Shown: positions 8,135 through 16,865 of the stretch, piece by piece | How positions within the stretch are numbered: the stretch's first letter is position 1 | Layout of the letters: the number at the start of each line of letters is the position of its first letter | Assembly: GCA_902559395.1 (NCBI GenBank) | Contig: CACEHR010000001.1 | Span: 273,779 to 337,778, forward strand | Reading direction: 5' to 3' | Source of the DNA: an uncultured Pelagibacteraceae bacterium | GTDB lineage: Bacteria > Pseudomonadota > Alphaproteobacteria > Pelagibacterales > Pelagibacteraceae | Length of the DNA stretch: 64,000 bases | Notes under the pieces: model-generated | The model's input: only the letters and a program-made list of their open reading frames with translations | Database searches by the model: none | Told to the model about the DNA's origin: nothing | Program-made: the position numbers and the translations under genes

Positions 8135-9082
8135 ATGCCTAACCACATGTCAAACGAGCAAATAAGCATAAATAACCTGTCAAAAGTGTACGACAATGGT
8201 TTTGAGGCATTAAAAAAAATAAACCTAAATATTAAAAAGGGTGAAATTTTTGCAATGCTAGGACCAAATGGTGCAGGAAAAACTACGCTTATAAGTATTA
8301 TCTGCGGGATAGTAAGACCATCTTCTGGGAAAGTTACAGTAGATGAATTTGATATTATTGATGATTATAGAGAAACAAGATCTAGAATTGGGTTAGTACC
8401 TCAAGAGTTAACTTTAGAGCAATTTGAAACTGTATTTAATAACGTTTCATATTCTAGAGGTTTGTACGGGAAAAAACCTGACCCTAAACATATTGAGAAA
8501 GTTTTAAAAGATCTAAGTCTATGGGATAAAAAAGATTTAAGGCTTAGACAATTATCTGGGGGAATGAAAAGAAGAGTTTTGATTGCAAAAGCATTATCTC
8601 ATGAACCAACCATTTTATTTTTAGATGAACCAACTGCTGGTGTTGATGTTGAGTTAAGACAGGATATGTGGAAAGTTGTTGAGAGTTTAAGAAAAACTGG
8701 TGTTACAATAATTTTAACCACACATTATATAGAAGAAGCAGAAGCTATTGCAGATAGAGTAGGAGTAATCAATCAGGGAGAAATTATAGTGGTTGATGAA
8801 ACAAAAGAATTATTAAAGAAAATGGGTCACAAGAAACTTACTGTGGACTTACAAGAAGAGGTTAAAGAATTACCGAGTAGTTTAGAAAAATATAATCTTG
8901 AAATTGGTAAAGATAAAATGTCAATTGATTACACCTACAATGTTCAAGCTAAACAAACTGGGATTACAAATTTACTTCAAGATTTAAAAGATGCAGGATT
9001 TAAATTAAAAGATTTAAAAACAGAACAAAGCACATTAGAAAAAATATTTGTCAGCTTAGTAAAGGAAAATAATGAAATTTAA
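8135..9082 (+). CDS. ABC-2 type transporter ATP-binding protein (NatA/YadG-like)
   Basis: About 315 residues. Possible starts are ATG 8135, ATG 8147 and an upstream TTG 8123; 8135 is my choice, without a clear Shine-Dalgarno to decide. Walker [11 protein letters not shown] is near residue 45, Q-loop VPQE near 90, signature [14 protein letters not shown] near 138, Walker [12 protein letters not shown] near 160 and the H-loop TTHYIEEAE near 190. The C-terminal region (about residues 225-310) is the extension seen in drug/lipid exporter ATPases of this group. The permease gene overlaps its end by 11 bases. Substrate unknown. Confidence 0.92.
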   Translation: MPNHMSNEQISINNLSKVYDNGFEALKKINLNIKKGEIFAMLGPNGAGKTTLISIICGIVRPSSGKVTVDEFDIIDDYRETRSRIGLVPQELTLEQFETVFNNVSYSRGLYGKKPDPKHIEKVLKDLSLWDKKDLRLRQLSGGMKRRVLIAKALSHEPTILFLDEPTAGVDVELRQDMWKVVESLRKTGVTIILTTHYIEEAEAIADRVGVINQGEIIVVDETKELLKKMGHKKLTVDLQEEVKELPSSLEKYNLEIGKDKMSIDYTYNVQAKQTGITNLLQDLKDAGFKLKDLKTEQSTLEKIFVSLVKENNEI

Positions 9083-9839
9083 TTATTATGCTTTTAAAGC
9101 AATTTATCTACATGAGATGGATAGATTTAAACGAACATTGATGCAATCATTGTTATCACCAGTTTTATCTACCTCTTTATATTTTATTGTTTTTGGTTCA
9201 GTAATTGGAGGTTATGTAGAAAATATTGATGGGATAAGCTATGGATCATACATTGTTCCAGGTTTATTGATGCTCACTCTTTTAACCCAATCAATCAGCA
9301 ACACATCCTTTGGTATATTTTTTCCCAAATTTAATGGGACGATTTATGAAATCTTGGCAGCTCCTATATCAACTTTAGAAATTGTTCTTGCTTTTGTTGG
9401 CGCTGGAGCAACAAAAACTTTAATTGTAGGTTTTGTAATTTTTATAACGGCAACATTTTTTGTAGAGGTAGATGTAAAATATCCTTTATTAATGATATTT
9501 TTATTAGTTTTAGTTGCTTTTACTTTTGCTTTGTTTGGTTTTTTAATCGGATTGATGAGTTCTAACTTTGAGCAAATGTCAATTATACCAACACTAGTTA
9601 TTACTCCGATGGTATTTTTAGGTGGAAGTTTATATTCTTTAGATATGCTGCCAGAATTTTGGCAGATGGTTACTTATTTTAATCCAGTAGTTTATTTAAT
9701 AAATGGATTAAGATTTTCATTTTATGGAGTATCAGATTTTAATATTTGGGTTAGCATTGTTTCTATGGTTGCTTTTTTATTAGGATGCATCACGATTGTT
9801 ACTATTTTACTTAAAAAAGGTTACAATATTAAATCTTAG
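9072..9839 (+). CDS. ABC-2 type transporter permease (YadH/NodJ-like)
   Basis: 255 residues with six predicted membrane helices. The first helix region ([24 protein letters not shown]), the [17 protein letters not shown] segment, and the [34 protein letters not shown] segment near residues 180-220 are diagnostic for the ABC-2/YadH family. It pairs with the ATPase gene that it overlaps by 11 bases. Its stop codon overlaps that of the convergent gene by a few bases. The pair would export a lipid, polysaccharide or drug-like molecule from the cytoplasm; nothing nearby identifies it. Confidence 0.92.
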   Translation: MKFNYYAFKAIYLHEMDRFKRTLMQSLLSPVLSTSLYFIVFGSVIGGYVENIDGISYGSYIVPGLLMLTLLTQSISNTSFGIFFPKFNGTIYEILAAPISTLEIVLAFVGAGATKTLIVGFVIFITATFFVEVDVKYPLLMIFLLVLVAFTFALFGFLIGLMSSNFEQMSIIPTLVITPMVFLGGSLYSLDMLPEFWQMVTYFNPVVYLINGLRFSFYGVSDFNIWVSIVSMVAFLLGCITIVTILLKKGYNIKS

Positions 9840-10975
9840 CTACTAGCTATTTTCTTTTTAGGATCATAAAAAGGTTTTTCTACAACAGTAGCAGAATATT
9901 TTCCTTCATGAGTTTGAACATCTAATTGATTTCCTAATTCTGAATAATTTATTTCTATCATTGCAAGTGCAATATTCTTTTTTAATCTAGGTGAATACAC
10001 AGCTGAGGTTACTTTGCCAATTGTCTTACCATCTTTTTCAATTGGCCAAAAAGTTGTGTTGGGTCCTGATAAAGGATCACAATCAATTATAAGACCAACT
10101 TGTTTTCTTTTAATTCCTTCTTGCTTTATTTTTTTTAGCGCTTCTTTACCTATAAAATTTATATCAGTATCTAAATTAACCAATCGATCAAATCCTAATT
10201 CAAATGGATTTGTATGTATATCTGCATCAGCGTGATAAGAAAGCATTCCACCTTCAATTCTTCTAATAGAAGACGTATGACCAGGCTGAATACCATGTTC
10301 TTTGCCAGCTTCCATTATTTTTTCATATAATTCATTTCCTTTTGAACCATCCCTTAAATATATTTCGTATCCAAGTTCACTTGACCAACCTGTTCTTGAA
10401 ACAATTAATGGAATTCCATCAAGTTGATATTCTCTAAGCCAATAATATTTAAGATCTCTGATATCTTCACCAAATAGTTTGACCATTATTTCTTGTGAGG
10501 TAGGGCCTTGTAACTGCAGAGGGGATACATCTGGTTCAGATATTTTAACATCTAAACCTGAGTTAACCGCAACACCTTGTGCCCATAACAAAACATCACT
10601 ATCTGCCAAGGATAACCAAAAATGATTTTCTGCTAATCTTAATAAAACTGGATCGTTTAAAATGCCACCATCATTGTTTACGATTAATACATATTTACAT
10701 TGTCCAACTGATAACTTTGAAAGATCTCTAGGTGTTAATAGTTGAATAAATTTATAAGCATCAGAACCAGTTATTTCCACCTGTCTTTCAACCGCAACAT
10801 CACATAAGATTGATTTTTCAATAAGGTTCCAAAAGTTTTGTTCAGGGCTTCCAAAATCTCTTGGAATATACATATGATTATAAACAGAAAAACCTGTAGC
10901 TCCCCATTTAACAGTAGAGTCGAAATATGGAGACTTTCTTATTTGTGTTCCAAAACCAAAGTTTTTATTAGACAT
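9836..10975 (-). CDS. GcvT/DmdA-like folate-dependent aminomethyltransferase or demethylase
   Basis: 379 residues of the glycine-cleavage T-protein superfamily. Visible marks are YNHMYIPRDF near residue 32, CDVAVERQVEITGSDA near 58, QGPTSQEIM near 155, RTGWSSELGYEIYL near 195 and RRIEGGMLSYHAD near 235; the C-terminal barrel includes FIGKEAL. The N-terminal part resembles the DMSP demethylase (DmdA) clade, but the RTGWSSELGYEIYL block reads like other GcvT paralogues, so I do not give the dmdA symbol. Expected chemistry is transfer of a methyl or one-carbon unit to tetrahydrofolate. It lies downstream of aceA on the same strand, beyond a terminator hairpin. Confidence 0.75.
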   Translation of the reverse strand: MSNKNFGFGTQIRKSPYFDSTVKWGATGFSVYNHMYIPRDFGSPEQNFWNLIEKSILCDVAVERQVEITGSDAYKFIQLLTPRDLSKLSVGQCKYVLIVNNDGGILNDPVLLRLAENHFWLSLADSDVLLWAQGVAVNSGLDVKISEPDVSPLQLQGPTSQEIMVKLFGEDIRDLKYYWLREYQLDGIPLIVSRTGWSSELGYEIYLRDGSKGNELYEKIMEAGKEHGIQPGHTSSIRRIEGGMLSYHADADIHTNPFELGFDRLVNLDTDINFIGKEALKKIKQEGIKRKQVGLIIDCDPLSGPNTTFWPIEKDGKTIGKVTSAVYSPRLKKNIALAMIEINYSELGNQLDVQTHEGKYSATVVEKPFYDPKKKIASS

Positions 10976-11011
10976 TTGTGACCCTTAACAGTCTTGGTAT
11001 GAATTACAAAC

Positions 11012-11036
11012 AAAAAAAATAGCCCTGTTAAGGGCT
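11012..11036 (-). terminator. Rho-independent terminator of aceA
   Basis: On the minus strand, a 6-bp stem AGCCCT/AGGGCT (11021-11026 with 11031-11036, loop of four bases) is followed by A and eight T residues (complement of 11012-11019). It lies 31 bases after the aceA stop and before the GcvT-like gene, so it should separate or attenuate the two. Confidence 0.8.
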
Positions 11037-11066
11037 ACTAAAAAAATGGAGAGGGAAGTTATTTTT

Positions 11067-12341
11067 TTAAAACTGTTCTGACTCTGTAGATCCAGCCATT
11101 GCTGTAGTTGAACTTTGACCGCTACTGATAGTATTTGATACTGCATCAAAATAAGATGTACCAACTTCTCTTTGGTGTTTAACGCTAGTATAACCATCTT
11201 TTTCTCGAGCAAATTCTTGTTGTTGAATTCTAGAGTATGCAGCCATACCTTCTTTTCTGTATTTTTCAGCAAGTTCAAAGATTGCAATATTTTGAGTATG
11301 AAAACCAGCAAGAGTAATAAATTGAAATTTATAACCCATTTTTGCAATTTCTTGTTGGAATGAAGCAATTTCATCATCGCTTAGATGTTTTTTCCAATTA
11401 AAAGAAGGTGAACAATTATAAGCTAAAAGTTTTCCAGGAAATTTTTCATGTATTGCATCAGCAAACTTTTTAGCTTCTGCTAAATTAGGCGTTGCTGTTT
11501 CACACCAAATTAAATCAGCATAAGGTGCATAAGCTAAACCTCTAGAGATAGCCTGTTCAATTCCGTCTTTTACATAATGAAAACCTTCAGGAGATCTTTC
11601 ACCTGTTAAAAATGGTTTATCATTTTCATCAAAATCATTCGTAATTAGTTTTGCAGCATTCGCATCAGTTCTTGCTAAAATAATTAATGGAACTTCTGCA
11701 ATATCAGCAGCTAATCTTGCAGCTTTTAGATTTTTTACCATTGTTCCTGTTGGCACCAAAACTTTACCACCCATATGACCACATTTTTTTTCACTAGCTA
11801 GTTGGTCCTCAAAGTGCACACCTGCAGCACCTGCTCTTATAAATTTTTTAGTTAACTCGAACACATTTAATGGACCGCCAAATCCAGCTTCACCATCAGC
11901 AATAATAGGCAACATGTAATCTGTTCTGTCTTCTTTTTTCATATCACCGTCTTGCATTTCCATATGTTGAATTTGATCAGCTCTTATTAAAGAGTTGTTC
12001 ATAGACTCAACTAATTTTGGTGCACTGTCATAGGGATATAGAGATTGATCTGGGTACATTTCACCAGCTGTATTAGCATCAGCAGCAACTTGCCACCCGC
12101 TTAAATAAATTGCTTTTAAACCAGCTTTTGCATGTTGTACCGCTTGATTACCTGATAAAGAGCCAAGTGTGTTCACGTATGGCTCAGAATTTAATAATTT
12201 CCAAAGTTTTTGAGATTGGTTTTTACACAAAGAATATTCAATTTTGATTGAGCCTCTTAATCTTTCAACTTCCTCATCAGTATAGTCTCTCTTTATTCCA
12301 GCAAATCTTTTTAAGTCGTATGAGATATTTTCTGCACTCAT
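11067..12341 (-). CDS. aceA: Isocitrate lyase
   Basis: 424 residues, normal for bacterial isocitrate lyase. It splits isocitrate into glyoxylate and succinate, the first step of the glyoxylate bypass in the cytoplasm. The catalytic loop KKCGHMGGK near residue 185 contains the active-site cysteine; [25 protein letters not shown] near 80-105, ADGEAGFGG near 148 and [11 protein letters not shown] near 305 are further family blocks. A Shine-Dalgarno-like AAAGGAAA precedes the start. The gene is followed by a strong terminator and preceded by a small ORF and a divergent RamB/ScfR-type regulator, which suggests control by acetate or short-chain fatty acid status. Confidence 0.96.
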   Translation of the reverse strand: MSAENISYDLKRFAGIKRDYTDEEVERLRGSIKIEYSLCKNQSQKLWKLLNSEPYVNTLGSLSGNQAVQHAKAGLKAIYLSGWQVAADANTAGEMYPDQSLYPYDSAPKLVESMNNSLIRADQIQHMEMQDGDMKKEDRTDYMLPIIADGEAGFGGPLNVFELTKKFIRAGAAGVHFEDQLASEKKCGHMGGKVLVPTGTMVKNLKAARLAADIAEVPLIILARTDANAAKLITNDFDENDKPFLTGERSPEGFHYVKDGIEQAISRGLAYAPYADLIWCETATPNLAEAKKFADAIHEKFPGKLLAYNCSPSFNWKKHLSDDEIASFQQEIAKMGYKFQFITLAGFHTQNIAIFELAEKYRKEGMAAYSRIQQQEFAREKDGYTSVKHQREVGTSYFDAVSNTISSGQSSTTAMAGSTESEQF

Positions 12342-12392
12342 TTTTTAGTTTCCTTTGTGTTTTAATTTAGAAAATTGAATAAGAAGAATGAA

Positions 12393-12554
12393 CTAGTTGC
12401 TATCGTCTAAGGCTTTCATTAGTTCACTCATCCCACTTGAACCCCAATCACAATGATCATCTCTCATATAGATTCCTCTACTATTATGCTGATCTAAGTC
12501 CTCTTTTTTGATGATTTGAGCTTCATTTTCCGTGTTTTTTAAATTTTTATCCAT
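12393..12554 (-). CDS. Small unknown protein upstream of aceA
   Basis: A 53-residue ORF read from the minus strand, beginning MDKNLKNTENEAQ and ending GSSGMSELMKALDDSN. It is hydrophilic, with a central RDDHCDWGSSGM block containing one cysteine and one tryptophan. No family is recognised. The first ATG has no clear ribosome site; an internal ATG at the MRDDHCDW block is preceded by GAGGAAT at good spacing and may be the real start, giving 24 residues. The stop is 51 bases before aceA and no terminator is visible between them, so it probably forms the first cistron of the aceA transcript. Confidence 0.5.
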   Translation of the reverse strand: MDKNLKNTENEAQIIKKEDLDQHNSRGIYMRDDHCDWGSSGMSELMKALDDSN

Positions 12555-12567
12555 GTAAATTATATAT

Positions 12568-12659
12568 TTTACAGAATTTACAAAATCTATAAAAAACGTT
12601 AAAAAGCTTTGTAAATAGGGAAAAAATATTGTAAAAATAAATTTACAAAATTTACAAAT
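12568..12659. promoter_or_regulatory. Cluster of TTTACAAA/TTTGTAAA motifs between aceA module and regulator
   Basis: Six near-identical copies of a TTTACA or TGTAAA half-site occur in 92 bases: 12568-12573, 12577-12585, 12608-12616, 12629-12637, 12642-12650 and 12651-12659, in both orientations. The known binding site of the related C. glutamicum regulator RamB is a TTTGCAAA-like sequence, so these are good candidates for operators of the adjacent regulator acting on itself and on the aceA transcript. AT-rich background makes chance copies possible. Confidence 0.5.
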
Positions 12660-12666
12660 AGTAAAT

Positions 12667-14100
12667 ATGAGTCAAATAGATTTAAAAATAGGGCCTAAAA
12701 TCAAGTCTTTTAGAAGACAACTTGGTCTTCAAGCAAATAAATTAGCAGAAGATTTAAACATTTCTCCAAGTTATTTAAATCTTATTGAAAGTGGAAAAAG
12801 AAAAATTGATGGCGATCTACTATTAAACTTATGTGAAAGATTAAATATTCAGTTATCAGATCTTACTTCAAAAACAGATATTAATCTTCAAAATACTATT
12901 TCCGAAATTTTAGATGATAGTTTATTTGAAGATTTAGATATTTTAGGACCTGAAGTAAAAGATTTAGTTAGCACCAATCCAAAAATTGGAAAAGCAATTG
13001 TAAGACTTGGAGATATTTTAAAAAAAAAAGATCACGAACTAATAAATAAGATAGAAAAAATATCTGGTAAAATTGTTGATAATAGAAAAAATTCTTTTCC
13101 AGGAGAAGTTATTTCAGACTTTTTACAAGAAAATAAAAATTACTTTCCTGAGTTAGAAGAATTTGCAAATAAAGTATTTGATAAAATTCAAAAAAATAAT
13201 CGAACAAGATACATAGCTTTATGTGAATATTTATATTCAGAATATTCAATTACTGTAAAAGATGTTATTCCTGACGAAAGTAAACCATTTTCAAAAATTT
13301 ATAATAAAAATAAAAAAGAGTTATTACTTAGTGATTACAGTTCACTAGAAACAAAAAAATTACACGCAGCCGCACAAATTGCGCAAGAAGGCGCTAATAA
13401 AGAAATTGATGACTATCTTTTTAAATTTAGTTTTCCATCTGAGGAGTCAAAAAAGTTAACTAAAGTTGCTTTGCTAAATTATTGTGGAGCGGCGATTTTA
13501 ATGCCTTATAAATTATTTCATTCTGAATGTAAAAAACTTAAATATGATTTAGAGCTACTTCAAAATACTTTTGCAACATCTTTTGAACAAGTCGCTCATA
13601 GAGTAACTTGTCTTCAAGACCCTAAACTTCCTGGAATTCCTTTTCATTTTTTAAGAGTTGACATGGCAGGGAATATTTCTAAAAGATTTTCTTTATCAGG
13701 TATAGATATTCCAAGATATGGTGGTGCTTGTCCACGATGGAATGTTTATTCTGCTTTTACTAGACCAGGAGTGATTCAAGCAGCTGTAAGTAAAATGAAT
13801 AATGGTGAAAAATACGTTTGTATTGCAAGAACTGTTGAAAAAGGTATTGGAAGATTTGGTCAAGCCAAAAGCGTTTTATCTATAGGACTTGGTTGTGACG
13901 CTAAGTACGCAAAAGATTTTGTATATACTGAAAACATGAATATAAATGATAAATCTACTGAAATACCAATTGGAGTTTCTTGTAGAACCTGTGACAGATT
14001 AGATTGTTCACAAAGAGCATTCCCCCCATTACATAAAAAATTTGATGTCGATTTGAATACAAGAGGTGTTTCAGTTTATGTCAGTGATGACAAAGCTTAA
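12667..14100 (+). CDS. XRE-family transcriptional regulator with IrrE-like and DUF2083 domains (RamB/ScfR type)
   Basis: 477 residues. An N-terminal helix-turn-helix of the Cro/XRE class (IKSFRRQLGLQANKLAEDLNISPSYLNLIESGKRKI, residues about 12-46) is followed by a helical middle and an IrrE/M78-like segment, where LHAAAQIAQE replaces the usual HExxH so peptidase activity is unlikely. The C-terminal DUF2083 domain carries the conserved cysteine block SCRTCDRLDCSQRAFPPL. This architecture belongs to short-chain fatty-acyl or acetate regulators such as RamB and ScfR. It is divergent from the aceA transcript, which suggests it controls the glyoxylate shunt, possibly sensing acyl-CoA levels; that last point is inference. 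Confidence 0.88.
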   Translation: MSQIDLKIGPKIKSFRRQLGLQANKLAEDLNISPSYLNLIESGKRKIDGDLLLNLCERLNIQLSDLTSKTDINLQNTISEILDDSLFEDLDILGPEVKDLVSTNPKIGKAIVRLGDILKKKDHELINKIEKISGKIVDNRKNSFPGEVISDFLQENKNYFPELEEFANKVFDKIQKNNRTRYIALCEYLYSEYSITVKDVIPDESKPFSKIYNKNKKELLLSDYSSLETKKLHAAAQIAQEGANKEIDDYLFKFSFPSEESKKLTKVALLNYCGAAILMPYKLFHSECKKLKYDLELLQNTFATSFEQVAHRVTCLQDPKLPGIPFHFLRVDMAGNISKRFSLSGIDIPRYGGACPRWNVYSAFTRPGVIQAAVSKMNNGEKYVCIARTVEKGIGRFGQAKSVLSIGLGCDAKYAKDFVYTENMNINDKSTEIPIGVSCRTCDRLDCSQRAFPPLHKKFDVDLNTRGVSVYVSDDKA

Positions 14101-14102
14101 TT

Positions 14103-14267
14103 ATGATTAAATATATACTGCCAGCTATAATTATTTTTTTAATAGTATTATTCTGGGAAAAAATTACTGAGTTCGTAGAAAAAAAATTCAATATTAAGCT
14201 TAATTATATTGTCGTTAGTTCTATTATTGCTGCAATAGCAGTTATTCTTTTACTCCTAAATTACTAG
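14103..14267 (+). CDS. Small membrane protein with two helices
   Basis: A 54-residue ORF starting 2 bases after the regulator stop. It has an N-terminal helix (ILPAIIIFLIVLFW), a short charged loop EKITEFVEKKF, and a second helix (IVVSSIIAAIAVILLLLNY) reaching the C-terminus. Both ends probably face the same side of the inner membrane. The next gene starts 5 bases downstream, so it is likely part of the operon with the GNAT protein and the TauE-like permease. No family recognised. Confidence 0.6.
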   Translation: MIKYILPAIIIFLIVLFWEKITEFVEKKFNIKLNYIVVSSIIAAIAVILLLLNY

Positions 14268-14272
14268 GATTT

Positions 14273-14542
14273 ATGAACAATCTGGAAGTTTCTAATTTTA
14301 AAATTGAGGAAACTGAGGGAGTTTTAACCTTTAAAAATGAAAATACAACAATAGGCTTTGTTAGATTTAATGAGAAAGGTGAGGTAGAGTATATATTTGT
14401 TAATCCAATTTTTAGAAAACAAGGGTTAGCAACTAAATTATTACAATTAGTAAAACAAAAAACTGGAAAAGAAATAGTACTTCAAGAACCAATCAGCCCT
14501 CTAGGATCGAAATTATTAAACTCATTAAATAAATGGAAATAA
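14273..14542 (+). CDS. Small GNAT-family N-acetyltransferase-like protein
   Basis: 89 residues, compatible with the compact YjdJ/GNAT-like (DUF) group. The acetyl-CoA-binding signature FRKQGLATKLL (R-x-x-G-x-A) is near residue 46, after the beta-strand VEYIFVNP. The remaining C-terminal part LQEPISPLGSKLLNSL fits the last strand and helix. The substrate is unknown. The last 10 bases overlap the start of the TauE-like gene, suggesting translational coupling. Confidence 0.75.
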   Translation: MNNLEVSNFKIEETEGVLTFKNENTTIGFVRFNEKGEVEYIFVNPIFRKQGLATKLLQLVKQKTGKEIVLQEPISPLGSKLLNSLNKWK

Positions 14543-15279
14543 ACTTAATATTTTTTTTTACAGTTGTTCCAGCCATAATTTTATACGGAATTGCAAAATC
14601 AGGCCTAGGTGGATCCATGACTTTAATTTCTGTTCCTTTAATGACAATAGTGATGCCTCTAAATCAAGCTTTAGGAATTATTTTACCAATTTTAATATTT
14701 TCAGATTTCATTGCTGTTTATAAATATAGAAAAGAATTTGATTTAGGAACTTTAAAACTAATGGTTCCATTTGCAGCTATCGGTATAATTATTGGATCTT
14801 TAACTTTTTCATATTTTTCAGAAGATTTATTAAAATTTATAATTGGAGTAATGGGCTTCTTATTTGCAGGTCATTATTTCTTTTTTAAAAAAGACAAAGA
14901 AAAACAATCTAAGAAAAATTTTTTAAAAGGTGGAGCTTGTTCTGTAGTAGCTGGTTTTACAAGTTTTTGTGTGCACGCAGGAGGAACTCCTACCAGTCTT
15001 TATTTACTTCCACTTAGAATGAAAAAAGAAATCTATGTTGGAACAAGAATATTTTTTTTCACTTTTGTAAATTTAATTAAACTTCCTTTGTATATTAATT
15101 TGTCTATGACAAATTTAGAATCTTTTAAACAGTCAGCAATATTATTTCCAGTTGCTTTATTAGGAATATTGATTGGATATAAATTGCTTAAAATTATTGA
15201 AGAAAAATTATTTTATAATTTTATATATGCTCTAATTTTCGTAACCAGTTCAAAGCTTTTATATGATTATCTAATATGA
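14533..15279 (+). CDS. TauE/SafE-family permease
   Basis: 248 residues with about eight hydrophobic helices and a GxG-rich start (YGIAKSGLGGSMTLISVPLM), the TauE/SafE (sulfite or sulfonate exporter, formerly DUF81) signature; the second half repeats the pattern with CVHAGGTPTSLYLLP. Members export sulfite, sulfoacetate or other organic anions from the cytoplasm. It overlaps the GNAT gene by 10 bases. A second TauE/SafE protein in this window (42903) sits inside the sulfonate cluster; this one has no sulfur genes beside it, so its substrate is open. Confidence 0.85.
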   Translation: MEINLIFFFTVVPAIILYGIAKSGLGGSMTLISVPLMTIVMPLNQALGIILPILIFSDFIAVYKYRKEFDLGTLKLMVPFAAIGIIIGSLTFSYFSEDLLKFIIGVMGFLFAGHYFFFKKDKEKQSKKNFLKGGACSVVAGFTSFCVHAGGTPTSLYLLPLRMKKEIYVGTRIFFFTFVNLIKLPLYINLSMTNLESFKQSAILFPVALLGILIGYKLLKIIEEKLFYNFIYALIFVTSSKLLYDYLI

Positions 15280-15328
15280 TTTTTTAACACATACTAAATT
15301 TTAAATAAATGTTTAAATTATTTAAATC

Positions 15329-15883
15329 ATGAAAAAAAAATTTAATCCAAGAATTAAAGCTAGATTAAGAAAAAATAGACAAGTCTTAAGTAAAAATATC
15401 GATAACTTTTTTGGTTGGGTTAAAGGTGCAAAACTTGTTGAGCTAAAAGAATGTAATACAGATGAAGATCCTGTAAGACCTGAGTTAGATAATAAGTTTA
15501 GAACGGGATACGGAAGAAAAATTTTTGGAGTTCAATATAAAGGAGAAATTCATGCTGTAATGTGTTTTGCTTATACAAATGCAATTCCAAAAAGTGTTGA
15601 AGAGTTAGAAAAACTTAGTACTGACGCATTTCTACAAACTGCTATGAGAGATCAATCGGGTGGTCAAATAGCAATTGCTTACACCGTATGGTCTAAAAAA
15701 AAGGGTGGAGGCAAATTAATAGTAAAAGAAGTATTTAAAAAAATTAAAAAATCTAATCATTTAAATAGATTGGTAACTCTTTCACCTCTAACAGAAATGG
15801 CAACTAATTTTCATGAGAGAAATGGAGCTAAATTAATTCAAATTAATGAAACTACACAAAATTTTGAATATAAAGTTATGTAA
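15329..15883 (+). CDS. Hypothetical protein, possible GNAT-like fold
   Basis: 184 residues with a very basic N-terminus (KKKFNPRIKARLRKNRQ). The middle has alternating strands (KIFGVQYKGEIHAVMCFAY) and the segment VWSKKKGGGKLIVKEVFKKIKK, followed by LVTLSPLTEMATNFHERNGAKLI, which resembles the acetyl-CoA-binding helix and the F/Y-E-x-x-G end of N-acetyltransferases. Fold assignment is tentative because the R/Q-x-x-G-x-G/A loop is not canonical. It is followed 2 bases later by the SOUL protein gene. Proteins like this have been seen in marine bacteria but I cannot name a function. Confidence 0.6.
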   Translation: MKKKFNPRIKARLRKNRQVLSKNIDNFFGWVKGAKLVELKECNTDEDPVRPELDNKFRTGYGRKIFGVQYKGEIHAVMCFAYTNAIPKSVEELEKLSTDAFLQTAMRDQSGGQIAIAYTVWSKKKGGGKLIVKEVFKKIKKSNHLNRLVTLSPLTEMATNFHERNGAKLIQINETTQNFEYKVM

Positions 15884-15885
15884 CA

Positions 15886-16452
15886 ATGAAAATTATTAAA
15901 CTTTATCTTATAGTATTTTGTACTTTATTTATTTTACCTTATTCTGCAGTTATGGCTTACGAAGAAGCAAATTATGAAGTTGTCTCTAAAAATGAAGTTT
16001 ATGAGATTAGAAAATATTCTGATCGTTTAGCGGTTGAAACAATGACATCTGGAATAGATAGTAATTTTAGAAAATTATTTAATTACATTTCAGGCAGAAA
16101 CGATACTCAAGAAAAAATTAAAATGACAACTCCAGTTACCCAAGTTGAGAAAAATGGAAATATGAGTATGCAATTTTATTTACCATCTAAATTTAACTCA
16201 GAAAATGTACCAAATCCAAGCAGGAAAGATGTTAAAATAGTTAATATTGAAGGAGGATACTACGCAGTACTGAGGTATTCTGGACGAGCATCAGATGGAA
16301 ATTTTATTAAACATAAAGAAATTTTAGAAAAAGAGTTACAAAAAAATAATATATCAATCATAAGCCTACCTATTAGAGCAACCTATGATAGCCCATTTAC
16401 CCTTCCAATGAATAGAAGAAACGAGGCTATGTTTAAAGTGGAATTAAATTGA
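15886..16452 (+). CDS. SOUL family heme-binding protein, exported
   Basis: 188 residues. A signal peptide (LYLIVFCTLFILPYSAVMA) precedes a SOUL/HBP domain with the typical opening YEEANYEVVSKNEVYEIRKYSDRLAVETM, the MTTPVT block near residue 82, YYAVLRYSGRAS near 125 and SPFTLPMNRRNEAMFKV at the end. SOUL proteins bind heme or related tetrapyrroles; the periplasmic location is inferred from the leader. The stop codon overlaps the next gene's start (TGATG), implying translational coupling with the carbonic-anhydrase-like protein. Confidence 0.9.
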   Translation: MKIIKLYLIVFCTLFILPYSAVMAYEEANYEVVSKNEVYEIRKYSDRLAVETMTSGIDSNFRKLFNYISGRNDTQEKIKMTTPVTQVEKNGNMSMQFYLPSKFNSENVPNPSRKDVKIVNIEGGYYAVLRYSGRASDGNFIKHKEILEKELQKNNISIISLPIRATYDSPFTLPMNRRNEAMFKVELN

Positions 16453-16865
16453 TGAAATCAAAATTTAAAGCAATGGTGTTATCTTGCATGGATCCAAGAT
16501 TTCAACATTTAGCTCATAATCACTTAAAGAAAAAAAAATTAACAGGAAAATATAGTGCGTTTACAATTGCAGGTGCAGCTATTGGTGTTACACATGATAA
16601 ATTTAAAAAATGGCATAAAACGTTTTATGATAATTTAGGAACTTCTATTAAATTACATAAAATAGAAAAATTAATTGTCATTAATCATAAAGATTGTGGT
16701 GCTGCTAAAATTGCTAATGGAAATAAAGAATTAAGCCCGGTAAATGAAAAAAAAATTCACAAAGAGTCTTTCTCAAAAATTAAAAAACAAATAAAAAAAA
16801 GATTTCCAAAATTAAAAGTAGAATTAAATCTAATTTCTTTAGATAGTAAAATTACTAAATTCTAA
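16452..16865 (+). CDS. Short beta-carbonic-anhydrase-like protein
   Basis: 137 residues from the ATG at 16452, which overlaps the SOUL stop; an in-frame TTG one codon earlier is unlikely. The zinc-site motifs of beta-carbonic anhydrases are present: SCMDPRF (C-x-D-x-R) near residue 12 and NHKDCG (H-x-x-C) near 78. The G-A-G-rich segment between them (FTIAGAAIGV) corresponds to the fold's central strand. The protein is clearly shorter than classical beta-CAs (about 200 residues or more) and belongs to a minimal branch. It may be an enzyme or a zinc-binding relative; hydration of CO2 is not proven by sequence. Confidence 0.75.
   Translation: MKSKFKAMVLSCMDPRFQHLAHNHLKKKKLTGKYSAFTIAGAAIGVTHDKFKKWHKTFYDNLGTSIKLHKIEKLIVINHKDCGAAKIANGNKELSPVNEKKIHKESFSKIKKQIKKRFPKLKVELNLISLDSKITKF

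Noticed and set aside
9836..10975. Assigning the symbol dmdA to the GcvT-like gene
   Set aside because: Several internal blocks differ from what I remember of characterised DmdA proteins; without alignment I keep the broader family call.
10985..11377. 130-codon minus-strand ORF overlapping the end of aceA
   Set aside because: It lies in another frame of the isocitrate lyase gene, is leucine/lysine-rich without domain features, and runs through the terminator hairpin.
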